From Clostridia bacterium (GTDB lineage: Bacteria > Bacillota > Clostridia > Christensenellales > Aristaeellaceae), in assembly GCA_017527065.1 (NCBI GenBank), contig JAFXQO010000038.1, forward strand, positions 1 through 60,137: 60,137 nucleotides of DNA. Reading direction: 5' to 3'. Shown piece after piece: positions 41,470 to 49,983 of this stretch. Each line of letters begins with the position of its first letter. Position 1 is the first letter of the stretch. The translations under genes and the position numbers were made by a program. The notes beneath the pieces are model-generated. The model saw only the letters and a list, made by a program, of their open reading frames with translations. It had not been told where the DNA came from and made no database searches.

Positions 41470-41934
41470 TCAATAGTTTTCCAGCAGCTCGATGATGCAC
41501 TTGAGATCGCCCGTCGCGTCCAGATAGGTGTATTCTCCCGTGCCGCTGCCGTATTTGCCGCGCTGCACCACCTTCGCGCCAGCGAACGCCTTCATGGCCT
41601 CGATTTTTTCGTCCGTGTTCTTCACGTTGAAGGCCAGGTGGTGAATGCCCTCGCCGTGTTCGTCCAGGAAGTCCTGCCAGGTGCTCTTGACGCCGTTGGG
41701 CTGTATGAGCTCGATCTGGATGCGCTCGCCCACGTCGAAGAACGCCATCAGGCAGTTGGCGTCCGGCGCGGGCTGGCCGTTGACGGTGGTGCCTGTCACC
41801 TCGTATTTCCCGCCGTCGCAGGTGGGCGGCAAGGGGCAGCCGAGGAATTCGGCGAATTTCTTCTTGGAGGCCTCCAGATCGCGGACGATAAAGCCGACCT
41901 GCGTGAGGATATTGGTTCCGAGAATGCCTGCCAT
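41470..41934 (-). CDS. VOC-superfamily protein (glyoxalase/epimerase-like)
   Basis: This 154-residue protein has two vicinal-oxygen-chelate halves: ILTQVGFIVRDLEASKKKF and IHHLAFNVKNTDEKIEAM. Metal ligands would be Gln12 in place of the more common His, Glu in RIQIELIQP, His98 region IHHLAF and Glu in IIELLENY. This resembles methylmalonyl-CoA epimerase or glyoxalase I relatives. The N-terminal Gln ligand is found in some glyoxalases. The ATG at 41934 follows an AGAAAGAAGG-like site. It is monocistronic; a hairpin (41964-41982) lies in its leader. Substrate unknown. Confidence 0.85.
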   Translation of the reverse strand: MAGILGTNILTQVGFIVRDLEASKKKFAEFLGCPLPPTCDGGKYEVTGTTVNGQPAPDANCLMAFFDVGERIQIELIQPNGVKSTWQDFLDEHGEGIHHLAFNVKNTDEKIEAMKAFAGAKVVQRGKYGSGTGEYTYLDATGDLKCIIELLENY

Positions 41935-41997
41935 GAAACATACCTTCTTTCTCTGATTGCCGGCGGCGCCGCATCGGCGCCGGCGCTTTTAATTCAC

Positions 41998-42025
41998 ATT
42001 ATAAAACGGCCTCCGCCTTTCGCAA
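41998..42025 (-). promoter_or_regulatory. Promoter for the VOC gene
   Basis: On the minus strand TTGCGA (42025-42020), 16 nt and TATAAT (42003-41998). An 8-bp hairpin CGGCGCCG/CGGCGCCG (41964-41982) follows in the leader. Confidence 0.6.
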
Positions 42026-42105
42026 GGGCTTCCGGCGATATTTATGCGCTTTGCACAAATATTTCGGCCAGTGCATGGCCGATATGGAAATTTTCGGGAA
42101 CCGTC

Positions 42106-42134
42106 TTGTGAAGGCGGGGTGATTAAGCTATGAT
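42106..42134 (+). promoter_or_regulatory. Promoter for the isomerase and ABC operon
   Basis: TTGTGA (42106-42111), a 17-nt spacer and TATGAT (42129-42134), 66 nt before the start codon. Confidence 0.75.
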
Positions 42135-42199
42135 GAAGCCGCGGGCGGAGGGGCATCGGATCAAGACGCGGACGGAGACTTCATGAAAGGAATGATTTT

Positions 42200-43036
42200 A
42201 TGAGATTCGGCGGACTGATCTTCGCGAAATGGGACTCTCCCGAACAGTGGGCGCTGGCCGCCCGGCAGGCGGGGTATTCCGGGGTGTATTTCCCCGTGGA
42301 TTACCGCGCCGATACCGGCGTGATCGACGGCTACGTCCGCGCCGCCCGGGCGGCGGACCTGGTGATCTCCGAGATCGGCGTGTGGAACAACCTGCTGGAG
42401 CGCGACCCCGCCAGGCGCGCGGCGAACTTCGAGCGCGCCGTGGGCCAGCTGGAGCTGGCCGACTATGTGGGCGCGAACTGCTGCGTCAACATCGCGGGCT
42501 CCTATTCCGACCAGTGGGACGGCCCGCATCCGGACAACCTCACGCCCCGCGCCTTCGATGAGATCGTCGCCACGACGCAGCGGGTCATCGACGCCGCGCG
42601 GCCCAAACGCACATTCTACACCCTGGAGCCCATGCCGTGGATGTATCCCGATACGGCGGACAGCTATCTCGCCCTCATCAGGGCGGTGGACCGCCCGGCC
42701 TTCGCCGCCCATGTGGACATCGTGAACATCCTTTCCAGCCCGCAGCTGGCGTACCGCAGCGCCGCGGTTATCGACGAGTGGTTTGAAAAGCTCGGCCCCT
42801 TCATCCGCAGCTGCCACGCCAAGGACATCCGCCTTGACACCAAGCTGACCGTGCATCTGGACGAATGCCGTCCCGGCACGGGCCTGGTGGATTACGGCGC
42901 CTATGTCCGCCGGGTGAACGCGCTGGCCGACAAAAACGTCTGCCTGATGCTGGAGCACATGACGGAGGAAGAAGACTACATCGAGGCCACCCGCTTCATC
43001 AAGGGCGTCGCGGCCGAAGCCGGCGTCCGCCTGTGA
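42200..43036 (+). CDS. Sugar phosphate isomerase/epimerase (AP endonuclease-2-like TIM barrel)
   Basis: This 278-residue xylose-isomerase-like barrel has the metal-site residues of the family: Glu in TLEPMPWMY, Asp in HVDIVN, His in SCHAKDI and Glu in LMLEHMT. The N-terminus FGGLIFAKWDSPEQWALAAR fits the (beta/alpha)8 start. Family members isomerise or epimerise keto sugars, including tagatose and psicose, or inosose. GAAAGGAATG precedes ATG 42200. An ABC exporter follows 29 nt later in what appears to be the same operon, which is not explained by sugar metabolism. Confidence 0.88.
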   Translation: MRFGGLIFAKWDSPEQWALAARQAGYSGVYFPVDYRADTGVIDGYVRAARAADLVISEIGVWNNLLERDPARRAANFERAVGQLELADYVGANCCVNIAGSYSDQWDGPHPDNLTPRAFDEIVATTQRVIDAARPKRTFYTLEPMPWMYPDTADSYLALIRAVDRPAFAAHVDIVNILSSPQLAYRSAAVIDEWFEKLGPFIRSCHAKDIRLDTKLTVHLDECRPGTGLVDYGAYVRRVNALADKNVCLMLEHMTEEEDYIEATRFIKGVAAEAGVRL

Positions 43037-43064
43037 AGGGCCGCGACGGGCGGGAGGTCATATC

Positions 43065-44810
43065 ATGAAAATGCTCTGGCGGCTGAGCCGCGAAGCCATA
43101 CGCTACAAAACGCTTTATATCGTCGCCATCCTGTCCACCCTGGGCCTGACCGCGGTGAACCTGACCGCGCCGAAGCTCCTCTCCCGCATGACGGGCATCG
43201 TGGAGCGGGGCGTGGACGAGGCGGGCCTGAGCCGCATCGGCGCGCTGACGGCCGCGCTGGTGGGGCTGTATCTGCTGAGGGTCCTGTTCCGCTTCCTGAG
43301 CAATTACCTGGCCCACAAGGCGGCCTGGTACCTGGTGGGCGACCTGCGCACCCGCACCTACGACAAGCTGGAGCGCATGCACCTGGGCTATTTCCACGAC
43401 AAGCAGACCGGCGACCTGATGAGCCGCGTGGTCAACGACACCCGGGATTTCGAGCTGCTCTACGCCCACATGATCCCGGAAAGCATCACAAATCTGGTCA
43501 CGTTCCTGGGCGTTCTGATCGTGCTGCTCACCATCAACGCCAAGCTCGCGCTGATCACCTGCGCGCCCATTCCCCTCATCCTCGTTTCCGGCATCGTGTT
43601 TTCCCGGAAAGTGCGGCCCTACTTCCGCATTTCCCAGAAGAAAATGGGCGAGCTGAACGGCAAATTGCAGGACAACCTCTCCGGCATCCACGAGATCCAG
43701 TCCTTCGGCCGGGAGGAATACGAGACCGACAAGGTCAACGAGCGGAACTTCGAGCACATCCGCGCCATGCTGCAGGCGCTGAAGGTGGGCGCGATCTTCC
43801 ACCCTTCCGTGGAATTCATTTCCTCGCTGGGCACCATCCTGGTGGTGGGCTTCGGCGGCTACCTGGCCTATCGGGAGAGCCTGCGGGTGGAGGACATCGT
43901 GGCGTTCCTTCTGTACCTGAGCCTTTTCTACGGGCCGGTGACGGGCCTTGCGAACCTGCTGGAGAGCATGCAGCAGTCCATGGCGGGGGCGGAGCGCGTG
44001 CTGGCCGTGCTGGACACTCCCTGCGAGATCCAGGACAAGCCGGGCGCCGCGCCGCTGGAACACGTGGGCGGCGACATCCGCTTCGAGCACGTGAGCTTTT
44101 CCTATAACGACAGCGTCCCCGTGCTGCGGGACGTGTCCTTCCACTGCGAGCCCGGCAAGATGCTGGCCCTGGTGGGCCCCACGGGCGTGGGAAAGACCAC
44201 GCTCACCCAGCTGATCTCCCGCTTCTACGAGCCCACGTCCGGCGCCATCCTCATCGACGGCCGCAATATCAGCGATGTGACCATCGAGAGCCTGCGGCGA
44301 AACATCTCCCCGGTGCTCCAGGATACCTTCCTCTTCAACGGCACCATCGCGGAGAACATCGGCTATGCCATGCCCAACGCCTCGATGGAGGAGATTCAGT
44401 CCGCCGCCATGGCCGCCAACATACACGAGGACATCATGGCCATGCCGGACGGCTACGAAACCCAGGTGGGCGAGCGGGGCCTGCGGCTCTCGGGCGGGCA
44501 GAAGCAGCGCGTCGCCATCGCGCGGGCCGTGCTGCGGCGCTCTCCCATCATCATCCTGGACGAGGCCACCGCCTCGGTGGACGTGGAGACCGAGCAGCAG
44601 ATCCAGAAGGCCATCGCCGGCATCGCGGGCAAGCGCACCATCATCGCCATCGCGCACCGGCTCAGCACCATTCGCAACGCGGACAAGATCCTGGTGATCG
44701 AGGAGGGCCGCGTGACGGAAGAGGGCACCCACGCGGAGCTGGTGGCCCTGAACGGCAGCTACGCCCGCATGAACCGCATCCAGAGCGCCGCGACGGGCGG
44801 CATCGCCTGA
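43065..44810 (+). CDS. ABC exporter, fused membrane and ATPase domains
   Basis: This 581-residue half-transporter has six membrane helices (about 1-310) and an ATPase domain. Walker A is GPTGVGKTTL, signature LSGGQKQRVAIARA, Walker B IIILDEATASVD and the H-loop IAHRLST. This is the MsbA/LmrA-like exporter layout. It probably acts as a homodimer since no partner half is adjacent. GCGGGAGG precedes ATG 43065. Substrate unknown: lipid, peptide or drug. Confidence 0.93.
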   Translation: MKMLWRLSREAIRYKTLYIVAILSTLGLTAVNLTAPKLLSRMTGIVERGVDEAGLSRIGALTAALVGLYLLRVLFRFLSNYLAHKAAWYLVGDLRTRTYDKLERMHLGYFHDKQTGDLMSRVVNDTRDFELLYAHMIPESITNLVTFLGVLIVLLTINAKLALITCAPIPLILVSGIVFSRKVRPYFRISQKKMGELNGKLQDNLSGIHEIQSFGREEYETDKVNERNFEHIRAMLQALKVGAIFHPSVEFISSLGTILVVGFGGYLAYRESLRVEDIVAFLLYLSLFYGPVTGLANLLESMQQSMAGAERVLAVLDTPCEIQDKPGAAPLEHVGGDIRFEHVSFSYNDSVPVLRDVSFHCEPGKMLALVGPTGVGKTTLTQLISRFYEPTSGAILIDGRNISDVTIESLRRNISPVLQDTFLFNGTIAENIGYAMPNASMEEIQSAAMAANIHEDIMAMPDGYETQVGERGLRLSGGQKQRVAIARAVLRRSPIIILDEATASVDVETEQQIQKAIAGIAGKRTIIAIAHRLSTIRNADKILVIEEGRVTEEGTHAELVALNGSYARMNRIQSAATGGIA

Positions 44811-44860
44811 GGCGGACGGGCTCATTAAGACGAAATCCAATCAAGAAGGAGATATGCGGC

Positions 44861-45661
44861 ATGAAAAAGTTTTACCTTTCGGCGGACATCGAGGGAACCT
44901 GCGGCATCGTCTGCTGGGACGAAACCGAGGCGGGCGAGCGGCGGTATGAGTATTTCGCGCGGCAGATGAGCCGCGAGGTGGCGGCGGCGTGCGAGGGGCT
45001 GATCGCGGCGGGGGCGGAGGACATTTTGGTGCGCGACGCCCACGATTCCGCCCGCAACGTCAACCCGGAGCTGCTGCCGGAGCGGGCGCGTATCTTCCGC
45101 AACTGGGAGAAGCATCCCTTCAGCATGATGAGCGGCATCGACAAGAGCTTCGCCGGGGCGGTGTTCACCGGCTACCACTCGGCGGCGGGCATGGACACCA
45201 ACCCCCTTTCGCACACCATGAACACGAAGAACGTGTACGTGAAGCTCAACGGCGAACTGTGCCCGGAGCTGATGATCAACTGCCTCACGGCCAGCTACGT
45301 GGGCGTGCCGGTGGTGGCGGTTACGGGGGACAAGGGCCTGTGCCAGTGGATTAACGGCATCCTGCCGGGCGTCAAGACCGTGCCGGTCATCGAGGGCGTG
45401 GGCGGCGGCTCCGTGTCCATTCACCCGAACCTGGCCGTGAAGCGCATCCGCGCGGCGGTGGAGGAGGCGGCGAAGGGCGACTTCTCGAAAAACCTGTTTC
45501 CCATGCCGGACCGGTTCGCGCTGGAGGTGCGCTGGCGCGACCACAGCCGGGCGCGCAGCGCGTCCTTCTATCCGGGCTGCCGCCAGATCGGGCCCTACAC
45601 GGCCGTATACGAGGCGAGAGACTGGATGGACGTTTTGAAGTTCATGCACTGGGTCCTGTGA
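44861..45661 (+). CDS. D-aminopeptidase of family M55 (DppA-like)
   Basis: This 266-residue metallopeptidase has LSADIEGTCGI (Asp9, Glu11 metal ligands), the RDAHDSARN zinc segment and the TGYHSAAGM and ALEVRWRDHSRA motifs of family M55. DppA cleaves D-Ala-D-Ala and similar D-amino-acid peptides, as in cell-wall recycling. AGAAGGAG precedes ATG 44861. It follows the ABC exporter by 50 nt. A nested transposable-element insertion begins one base after its stop codon; the target duplication includes the stop, so the reading frame is intact. Confidence 0.93.
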   Translation: MKKFYLSADIEGTCGIVCWDETEAGERRYEYFARQMSREVAAACEGLIAAGAEDILVRDAHDSARNVNPELLPERARIFRNWEKHPFSMMSGIDKSFAGAVFTGYHSAAGMDTNPLSHTMNTKNVYVKLNGELCPELMINCLTASYVGVPVVAVTGDKGLCQWINGILPGVKTVPVIEGVGGGSVSIHPNLAVKRIRAAVEEAAKGDFSKNLFPMPDRFALEVRWRDHSRARSASFYPGCRQIGPYTAVYEARDWMDVLKFMHWVL

Positions 45662-45752
45662 GCAATGTCATCAACTTAAGGAATGAATGTCAATACATCG
45701 CAGCGAGAACGGACCCTTCCGCCTCGCTGCGCTCGGCACCTCCCCTGAAAGG

Positions 45753-45972
45753 CAATGTCATCAATTTAAGCAATGTCAGCTGGGTCTGGCGTCAATCGTG
45801 GTAGCGCGCCCCTTCCCCCTGCCCCCGTCCCCGCTCTGGCGGGGACGGGGGAAAGATTGTTTGTGGGCTTCGCCCACACTGAGCAGGGCTTCGCCCTGCA
45901 CCCAACAGCACGAAGTCGCAGCCTTGCGTGAATAACATAGCACGATTTGAAATGACTAAATTGACGACATTG
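45753..45972. mobile_element. Inner MITE nested inside the outer one
   Basis: The ends are CAATGTCATCAATTTAAG (45753-45770) and the near complement CTAAATTGACGACATTG (45956-45972). It is flanked by a perfect 10-bp duplication, CCCTGAAAGG (45743-45752 and 45973-45982). The insertion point is within a CTCCCCT-GAA-AGGGGAG hairpin of the outer element. The same end sequence and duplication length show the same transposase group. It carries the three-hairpin module and no ORF. Confidence 0.88.
45822..45899 (-). repeat. Three-hairpin intergenic repeat, copy 2
   Basis: The hairpins are CCCCCGTCCCCGC-TCTG-complement (45822-45851, perfect 13-bp stem), TGTGGGC-TTC-GCCCACA (45862-45878) and GCAGGGC-TTC-GCCCTGC (45883-45899). 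Read on the minus strand this matches the copy at 10505-10581, including the spacers. Here it is inside the inner MITE; copy 1 has no MITE ends around it. Confidence 0.9.
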
Positions 45973-46114
45973 CCCTGAAAGGGGAGGCGAGACACAAGCG
46001 AATCTTGGCTCCCCTTTCAGGGGAGCTGGCAGCGAAGCTGCCTGAAGGGTCTGTCTATGCCACGCTTTGCAGCTACATATGGCTTAAGTTGACGACATTG
46101 GTCCTGTGAGGACG

Positions 46115-46143
46115 TTGACATTTCCCGGGCCGGCGCTTACAAT
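46115..46143 (+). promoter_or_regulatory. Promoter for the lactonase-GH36 operon
   Basis: TTGACA (46115-46120), 17 nt and TACAAT (46138-46143). It begins only 4 nt beyond the outer MITE target duplication, so the MITE inserted just upstream of an intact promoter. Confidence 0.8.
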
Positions 46144-46190
46144 AAACGCGGATCGGAAACCAGACCAACCGGATCGGAGGAGAAAATGCG

Positions 46191-47291
46191 ATGAAATTCT
46201 ATGTGGGCGATTACACCGGACTGGGCGGGCCGGGCGTGTGCGAATGCGAACTGGCGGACGGCGCGCTGCGCTTTGTTCAGGCCGCGGACACGAAGATCGA
46301 AGACCCGACCTACCTCATCCTCTCCGGCGACGGCAAGACGCTCTTCGCCACGTCCTCCAGCCCGTCTGACGGCGAGGAGGGCGGCTCCGTGGCCACCTTC
46401 GACCTGTCGGAGGGCGGGCTGCGCCTCACCTCGATGCACTCCACGGCGGGGGGCTCCGCCTGCCACCTGACCCTCAGCCCGGACGAGCGCTTCCTCTACG
46501 TGGCCAACTACAACGACGGCAAGCTGACCGTGTTTCCCGTGTCGGAGGGCAAGGTCGGAACGCGGATCCAGCTCATCCAGCACGAGGGCCACGGCCCGAA
46601 TCCGGACAGGCAGGAGTGCCCCCACGTGCACTTTGTCACATTCCACCCGGAAGACGGGCGGCTGTACGCGGTCGACCTGGGCCTGGACGCGGTGATGATC
46701 TACCGGCAGGATGAAAAGACCGGTCTGCTCACGCTGGACGAGCGGGTCGACGTGCCGGCGGGCATGGGGCCGCGGCATTTGGCTTTCCGGGGCGACATGA
46801 TGTATGTGGCCCACGAGCTGGGCGGCGCGGTGAGCGTGTTCCGCGCGTCCATGGGCGGCTGGCAGCTGGAGCAGACCCTCTCCACCATCCCCGAGGGCGG
46901 CGGCAGCGAAGGCGCGGTGGCGGCGATCCGCATCCTGGGCGACCGGCTGTATGTCTCCAACCGGGAGAACGACGACATCGCGGAGTTCGGTATCCGCATG
47001 GGCGGCTCTTTGGTGCTCGAGAGGAACATTCCCACCTTTGGCAACTTCCCGCGGGACTTCCTGCCGCTGGAGGAGGGCCTTTTCCTGGTGGCCAACCAGA
47101 ACAGCGGCGACATCCGCCTGATCGCCGCCGCGCCCATGAACATGCCCCGCCGCCAGACCTTCCGCATGGGCATGCGGGCCATCCTCGGCGAGTATGTCTC
47201 CGAGATGGACCTGATGATGGGCGGCGTGTTCGAGGCGTGCGACCCGCTCGAGCTGCCGGGCGCGGTGTGCGTCTGCCCGGCGAAGGCGTAG
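46191..47291 (+). CDS. Lactonase family protein (6-phosphogluconolactonase-like)
   Basis: This 366-residue protein is a seven-bladed beta-propeller of the lactonase family (YbhE/Pgl type), with repeated blade segments such as CHLTLSPDERFLYVANYNDG and DPTYLILSGDGKTLFATS. The central CPHVHFVTFHPEDGRLYAVDLG matches the family's metal/lactone site. It would open a sugar-acid lactone. GGAGGAG precedes ATG 46191. It is the first gene of a four-gene operon with UxaA, an aldo-keto reductase and GH36. The sugar specificity is unknown; galactonate or altronate pathways are possible. Confidence 0.9.
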   Translation: MKFYVGDYTGLGGPGVCECELADGALRFVQAADTKIEDPTYLILSGDGKTLFATSSSPSDGEEGGSVATFDLSEGGLRLTSMHSTAGGSACHLTLSPDERFLYVANYNDGKLTVFPVSEGKVGTRIQLIQHEGHGPNPDRQECPHVHFVTFHPEDGRLYAVDLGLDAVMIYRQDEKTGLLTLDERVDVPAGMGPRHLAFRGDMMYVAHELGGAVSVFRASMGGWQLEQTLSTIPEGGGSEGAVAAIRILGDRLYVSNRENDDIAEFGIRMGGSLVLERNIPTFGNFPRDFLPLEEGLFLVANQNSGDIRLIAAAPMNMPRRQTFRMGMRAILGEYVSEMDLMMGGVFEACDPLELPGAVCVCPAKA

Positions 47292-47298
47292 AGTCTTC

Positions 47299-48780
47299 AT
47301 GGACGGCGCTTTGCGGATCCGGCCGGAGGACACGGTGGCCGTGGCGCTTCAGCCGCTCGCGACGGGCGAGGCCGTCGAGGCGGGCGGCGCGCGGGTGACG
47401 CTGATCGAAGACATCCCCATGGGCCACAAGCTCGCCCTGCGGGACATCGCCCCGGGGGAAGCGGTGATCAAATACGGCCACCCCATCGGCGAGGCGACGC
47501 GGGATATTCCCGCCGGGAGCCTGGTGCACACCCACAACCTCCGAAGCCTTTTGCGCGGCGAAGGAACCTACGCCTGGCGCCCGGTCCGGCCGCGGCTGGA
47601 AAAGGCCCCGCCGGCTTCCTTTTCCGGCTACCGCCGGGAGGACGGCCGCGTGGGCATCCGGAACGAACTGTGGATCATCCCCACGGTGGGCTGCGTGAAC
47701 GACACGGCGGCGGCGCTGGCGCGGGCGGCGCAGCGGCTCGTGGGGCCGGGCGTTGACGGCGTCTGCGCCTTCCGCCACCCCTACGGCTGCTCCCAGCTGG
47801 GCGGCGACCAGGACGCCACGCGGCAGATCCTGGCCGGTCTGTGCGGGCATCCCAACGCCGGCGGCGCGCTGCTGCTGGGGCTGGGCTGCGAGAACAGCGG
47901 CGTGGAGACGATCCTTACGCGGATGGACGGGGCGGATCATCCCCGGCTGCGCGCGCTGGTCTGCCAGGAGGCTGAGGATGAGATCGAAGCGGGGCTGCGG
48001 CTTCTCGAAGAGCTGGCCGGGCAGATGGCGCGCATGTCCCGCACGGCCTGCGACACCCGCGATCTGGTGGTGGGCCTCAAGTGCGGCGGCTCGGACGGGC
48101 TCAGCGGCGTCACGGCCAACCCGGTCATCGGCGGCTTCTCGGACCGGCTCGTCGCCCGGGGCGGCGCGGTGCTGCTGACCGAGGTTCCGGAGATGTTCGG
48201 CGCGGAAACCATCCTGATGAACCGCTGTGAGGACGAGGCGACGTTTCAGAAGACCGTGGCCCTCATAAACGGCTTCAAGCGCTATTTCGAGGAAAGCGGC
48301 CAGCCGGTCTACGAAAACCCCTCCCCCGGCAACCGGGCGGGAGGCATCACCACCCTGGAGGACAAGGCGCTGGGCTGCACGCAGAAGAGCGGCGCGGCCC
48401 CCGTGCGCGACGTGCTGCCCTACGGCGGCCGCGTGAAGACGGCCGGGCTGAGCCTGCTGGCCGCGCCGGGCAACGACCTGGTCTCCTCCACGGCGCTGGC
48501 GGCGGCGGGCGCGCAAATGGTACTTTTCTCCACGGGCCGCGGCACGCCGCTTGGCTGCCCGGTCCCCACCCTCAAGATCGCCAGCAATTCCGGCCTGGCG
48601 CGGCGCAAGCCCCGCTGGATCGACTTCGACGCCGGCGCGCTGCTGGAGGGCGGGACGCTGGACGGCCTTGCGGACGCGCTGCTCAGCCTTGCGCTCGCCG
48701 TGGCGGGCGGGCAGCCGGTCCGCTCGGAGGAGAACGGCTGCCGCGACATGGCCATATTCAAAAACGGCGTGACGCTGTGA
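47299..48780 (+). CDS. UxaA-family sugar-acid dehydratase (altronate dehydratase-like)
   Basis: This 493-residue protein has the N-terminal SAF-like domain (1-85, with GHKLALRDIAPGEAVIKYG) and the large dehydratase domain (GYRREDGRVGIRNELWIIPT, PYGCSQLGGD, LGLGCENSG, CGGSDGLSGVTANP). Altronate and galactarate dehydratases share this design and use iron. It follows the lactonase by 7 nt without a clear ribosome binding site, so its translation is likely coupled. Sugar-acid identity is not certain; the neighbours suggest lactone to acid to keto-deoxy acid. Confidence 0.88.
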   Translation: MDGALRIRPEDTVAVALQPLATGEAVEAGGARVTLIEDIPMGHKLALRDIAPGEAVIKYGHPIGEATRDIPAGSLVHTHNLRSLLRGEGTYAWRPVRPRLEKAPPASFSGYRREDGRVGIRNELWIIPTVGCVNDTAAALARAAQRLVGPGVDGVCAFRHPYGCSQLGGDQDATRQILAGLCGHPNAGGALLLGLGCENSGVETILTRMDGADHPRLRALVCQEAEDEIEAGLRLLEELAGQMARMSRTACDTRDLVVGLKCGGSDGLSGVTANPVIGGFSDRLVARGGAVLLTEVPEMFGAETILMNRCEDEATFQKTVALINGFKRYFEESGQPVYENPSPGNRAGGITTLEDKALGCTQKSGAAPVRDVLPYGGRVKTAGLSLLAAPGNDLVSSTALAAAGAQMVLFSTGRGTPLGCPVPTLKIASNSGLARRKPRWIDFDAGALLEGGTLDGLADALLSLALAVAGGQPVRSEENGCRDMAIFKNGVTL

Positions 48781-48801
48781 CAAAAAACGGGAGGCAAACC
48801 C

Positions 48802-49983
48802 ATGCAGACAAAAGTTTTTCAGGAGCTGACCCTCTCCCGCCTGGGCTTCGGCATGATGCGCCTGCCCCAGAAGGACGGGACCGTCGACGAGGCGCAGGTG
48901 TGCGAGATGGTGGACTACGCCCTGGCCCACGGCGTGAATTACTTCGACACCGCCTATCCTTACCACGGCGGGCTGAGCGAGATCGTAGCCGGCCGGGCGC
49001 TGGGGCGGCACCCGCGGGACAAATGGCTGCTGGCCAGCAAGTACCCCGGCCACCAGATCGCCTCCCGCTACGACCCCGAGGCCGTGTTCGAGGAGCAGCT
49101 GAAAAAGTGCGGGGTGGACTACTTCGACTTCTACCTGCTGCACAATGTGTATGAGAACTCCATGGGCGTCTACATGGACCCCCAGTGGGGCATCATCGAC
49201 TACTTTCGCCGGCAGAAGCGCCTGGGCCGCATCCGGCACCTGGGCTTCTCCACCCACGCCCGGCCGGAGACGCTGGCGCGCTTCCTGGACGCGGCGGACG
49301 ACATGGAATTCTGCCAGATCCAGCTGAACTACCTCGACTGGACGCTGCAGGACGGGAAGGCCAAATACGACCTGCTCGCCGCGCGGAACATCCCCGTGTG
49401 GGTCATGGAGCCGCTGCGGGGCGGCAAGCTGGCGGCGCTGCCCGATGAGCAGGCGGCAAAGCTCGGGGCGCTTCGCCCGGCAGAGAGCCAGGCGGCCTGG
49501 GGCATGCGCTGGCTGACGGCGCTGCCGAATGTGAAGATGGTGCTCTCCGGCATGTCCGACATGGCGCAGATGCGGGACAACGTGGCCACCTTCTCCCAGG
49601 GCGCGCCGCTCAGCGGGGCCGAGCGCGCCCTGCTGGCCGAAGTGGCCGAGGCGCTGAAGGTGGGCGTGCCCTGCACGCGCTGCCGCTACTGCTGCGACGG
49701 CTGCCCCATGGGGCTGGATATTCCCCTGTTGCTGCACGGCTACAACGACCTCAAGTTCACCCGCAGCATGACCGTGCCCATGCAGATGGACGCGCTGCCC
49801 CCCGAGAAGCGGCCCGAAGCCTGCCTGGGCTGCGGGGCGTGCGCGGCCGTGTGCCCCCAGGGCATCGACATTCCCGGCGCGCTCAGTGAATTTGCCGCCC
49901 TGCTCAGGAGCGGCCCCAGCTGGGCCGAAATGTGCCGCGAGCGGGAGGAAGCCGCCCGCCGGCTCAAGGAGATGAGCAAATGA
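48802..49983 (+). CDS. Aldo-keto reductase with C-terminal ferredoxin domain
   Basis: This 393-residue protein has an aldo-keto reductase barrel: SRLGFGMMRLP, the catalytic Asp49 and Tyr54 in YFDTAYPYHGG, and LASKYPG with the catalytic lysine. Two [4Fe-4S] ferredoxin motifs follow at the C-terminus, CTRCRYCCDGCP (from 291) and CLGCGACAAVCP (from 341). This is common in anaerobic clostridia, probably linking carbonyl reduction to ferredoxin. GGGAGG precedes ATG 48802. Its stop overlaps the GH36 start as ATGA, consistent with coupled translation. Confidence 0.93.
   Translation: MQTKVFQELTLSRLGFGMMRLPQKDGTVDEAQVCEMVDYALAHGVNYFDTAYPYHGGLSEIVAGRALGRHPRDKWLLASKYPGHQIASRYDPEAVFEEQLKKCGVDYFDFYLLHNVYENSMGVYMDPQWGIIDYFRRQKRLGRIRHLGFSTHARPETLARFLDAADDMEFCQIQLNYLDWTLQDGKAKYDLLAARNIPVWVMEPLRGGKLAALPDEQAAKLGALRPAESQAAWGMRWLTALPNVKMVLSGMSDMAQMRDNVATFSQGAPLSGAERALLAEVAEALKVGVPCTRCRYCCDGCPMGLDIPLLLHGYNDLKFTRSMTVPMQMDALPPEKRPEACLGCGACAAVCPQGIDIPGALSEFAALLRSGPSWAEMCREREEAARRLKEMSK

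Larger units (their letters stand above)
45663..46100. mobile_element. Outer miniature transposable element (MITE), interrupted
   Basis: Terminal inverted repeats CAATGTCATCAACTTAAG (45663-45680) and CTTAAGTTGACGACATTG (46083-46100) match at 17 of 18 positions. The element is flanked by a perfect 10-bp direct repeat, GTCCTGTGAG, at 45653-45662 and 46101-46110. It has no ORF. Without the inner element it is about 208 bp, rich in hairpins such as GGCAGC-GAA-GCTGCC. The ends resemble, from memory, those of IS231-type IS4-family elements. The transposase must be encoded elsewhere. Confidence 0.88.

Noticed and set aside
41964-41982. CGGCGCCG hairpin before the VOC gene as a terminator
   Set aside because: The tail on the minus strand is not T-rich, and on the plus strand no upstream gene needs it; kept only as a leader hairpin.
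46729-49737. Minus-strand open frame of 1002 codons opposite lactonase, UxaA and the AKR
   Set aside because: Same reason: no domain, runs across three well-supported genes, start inside coding sequence.
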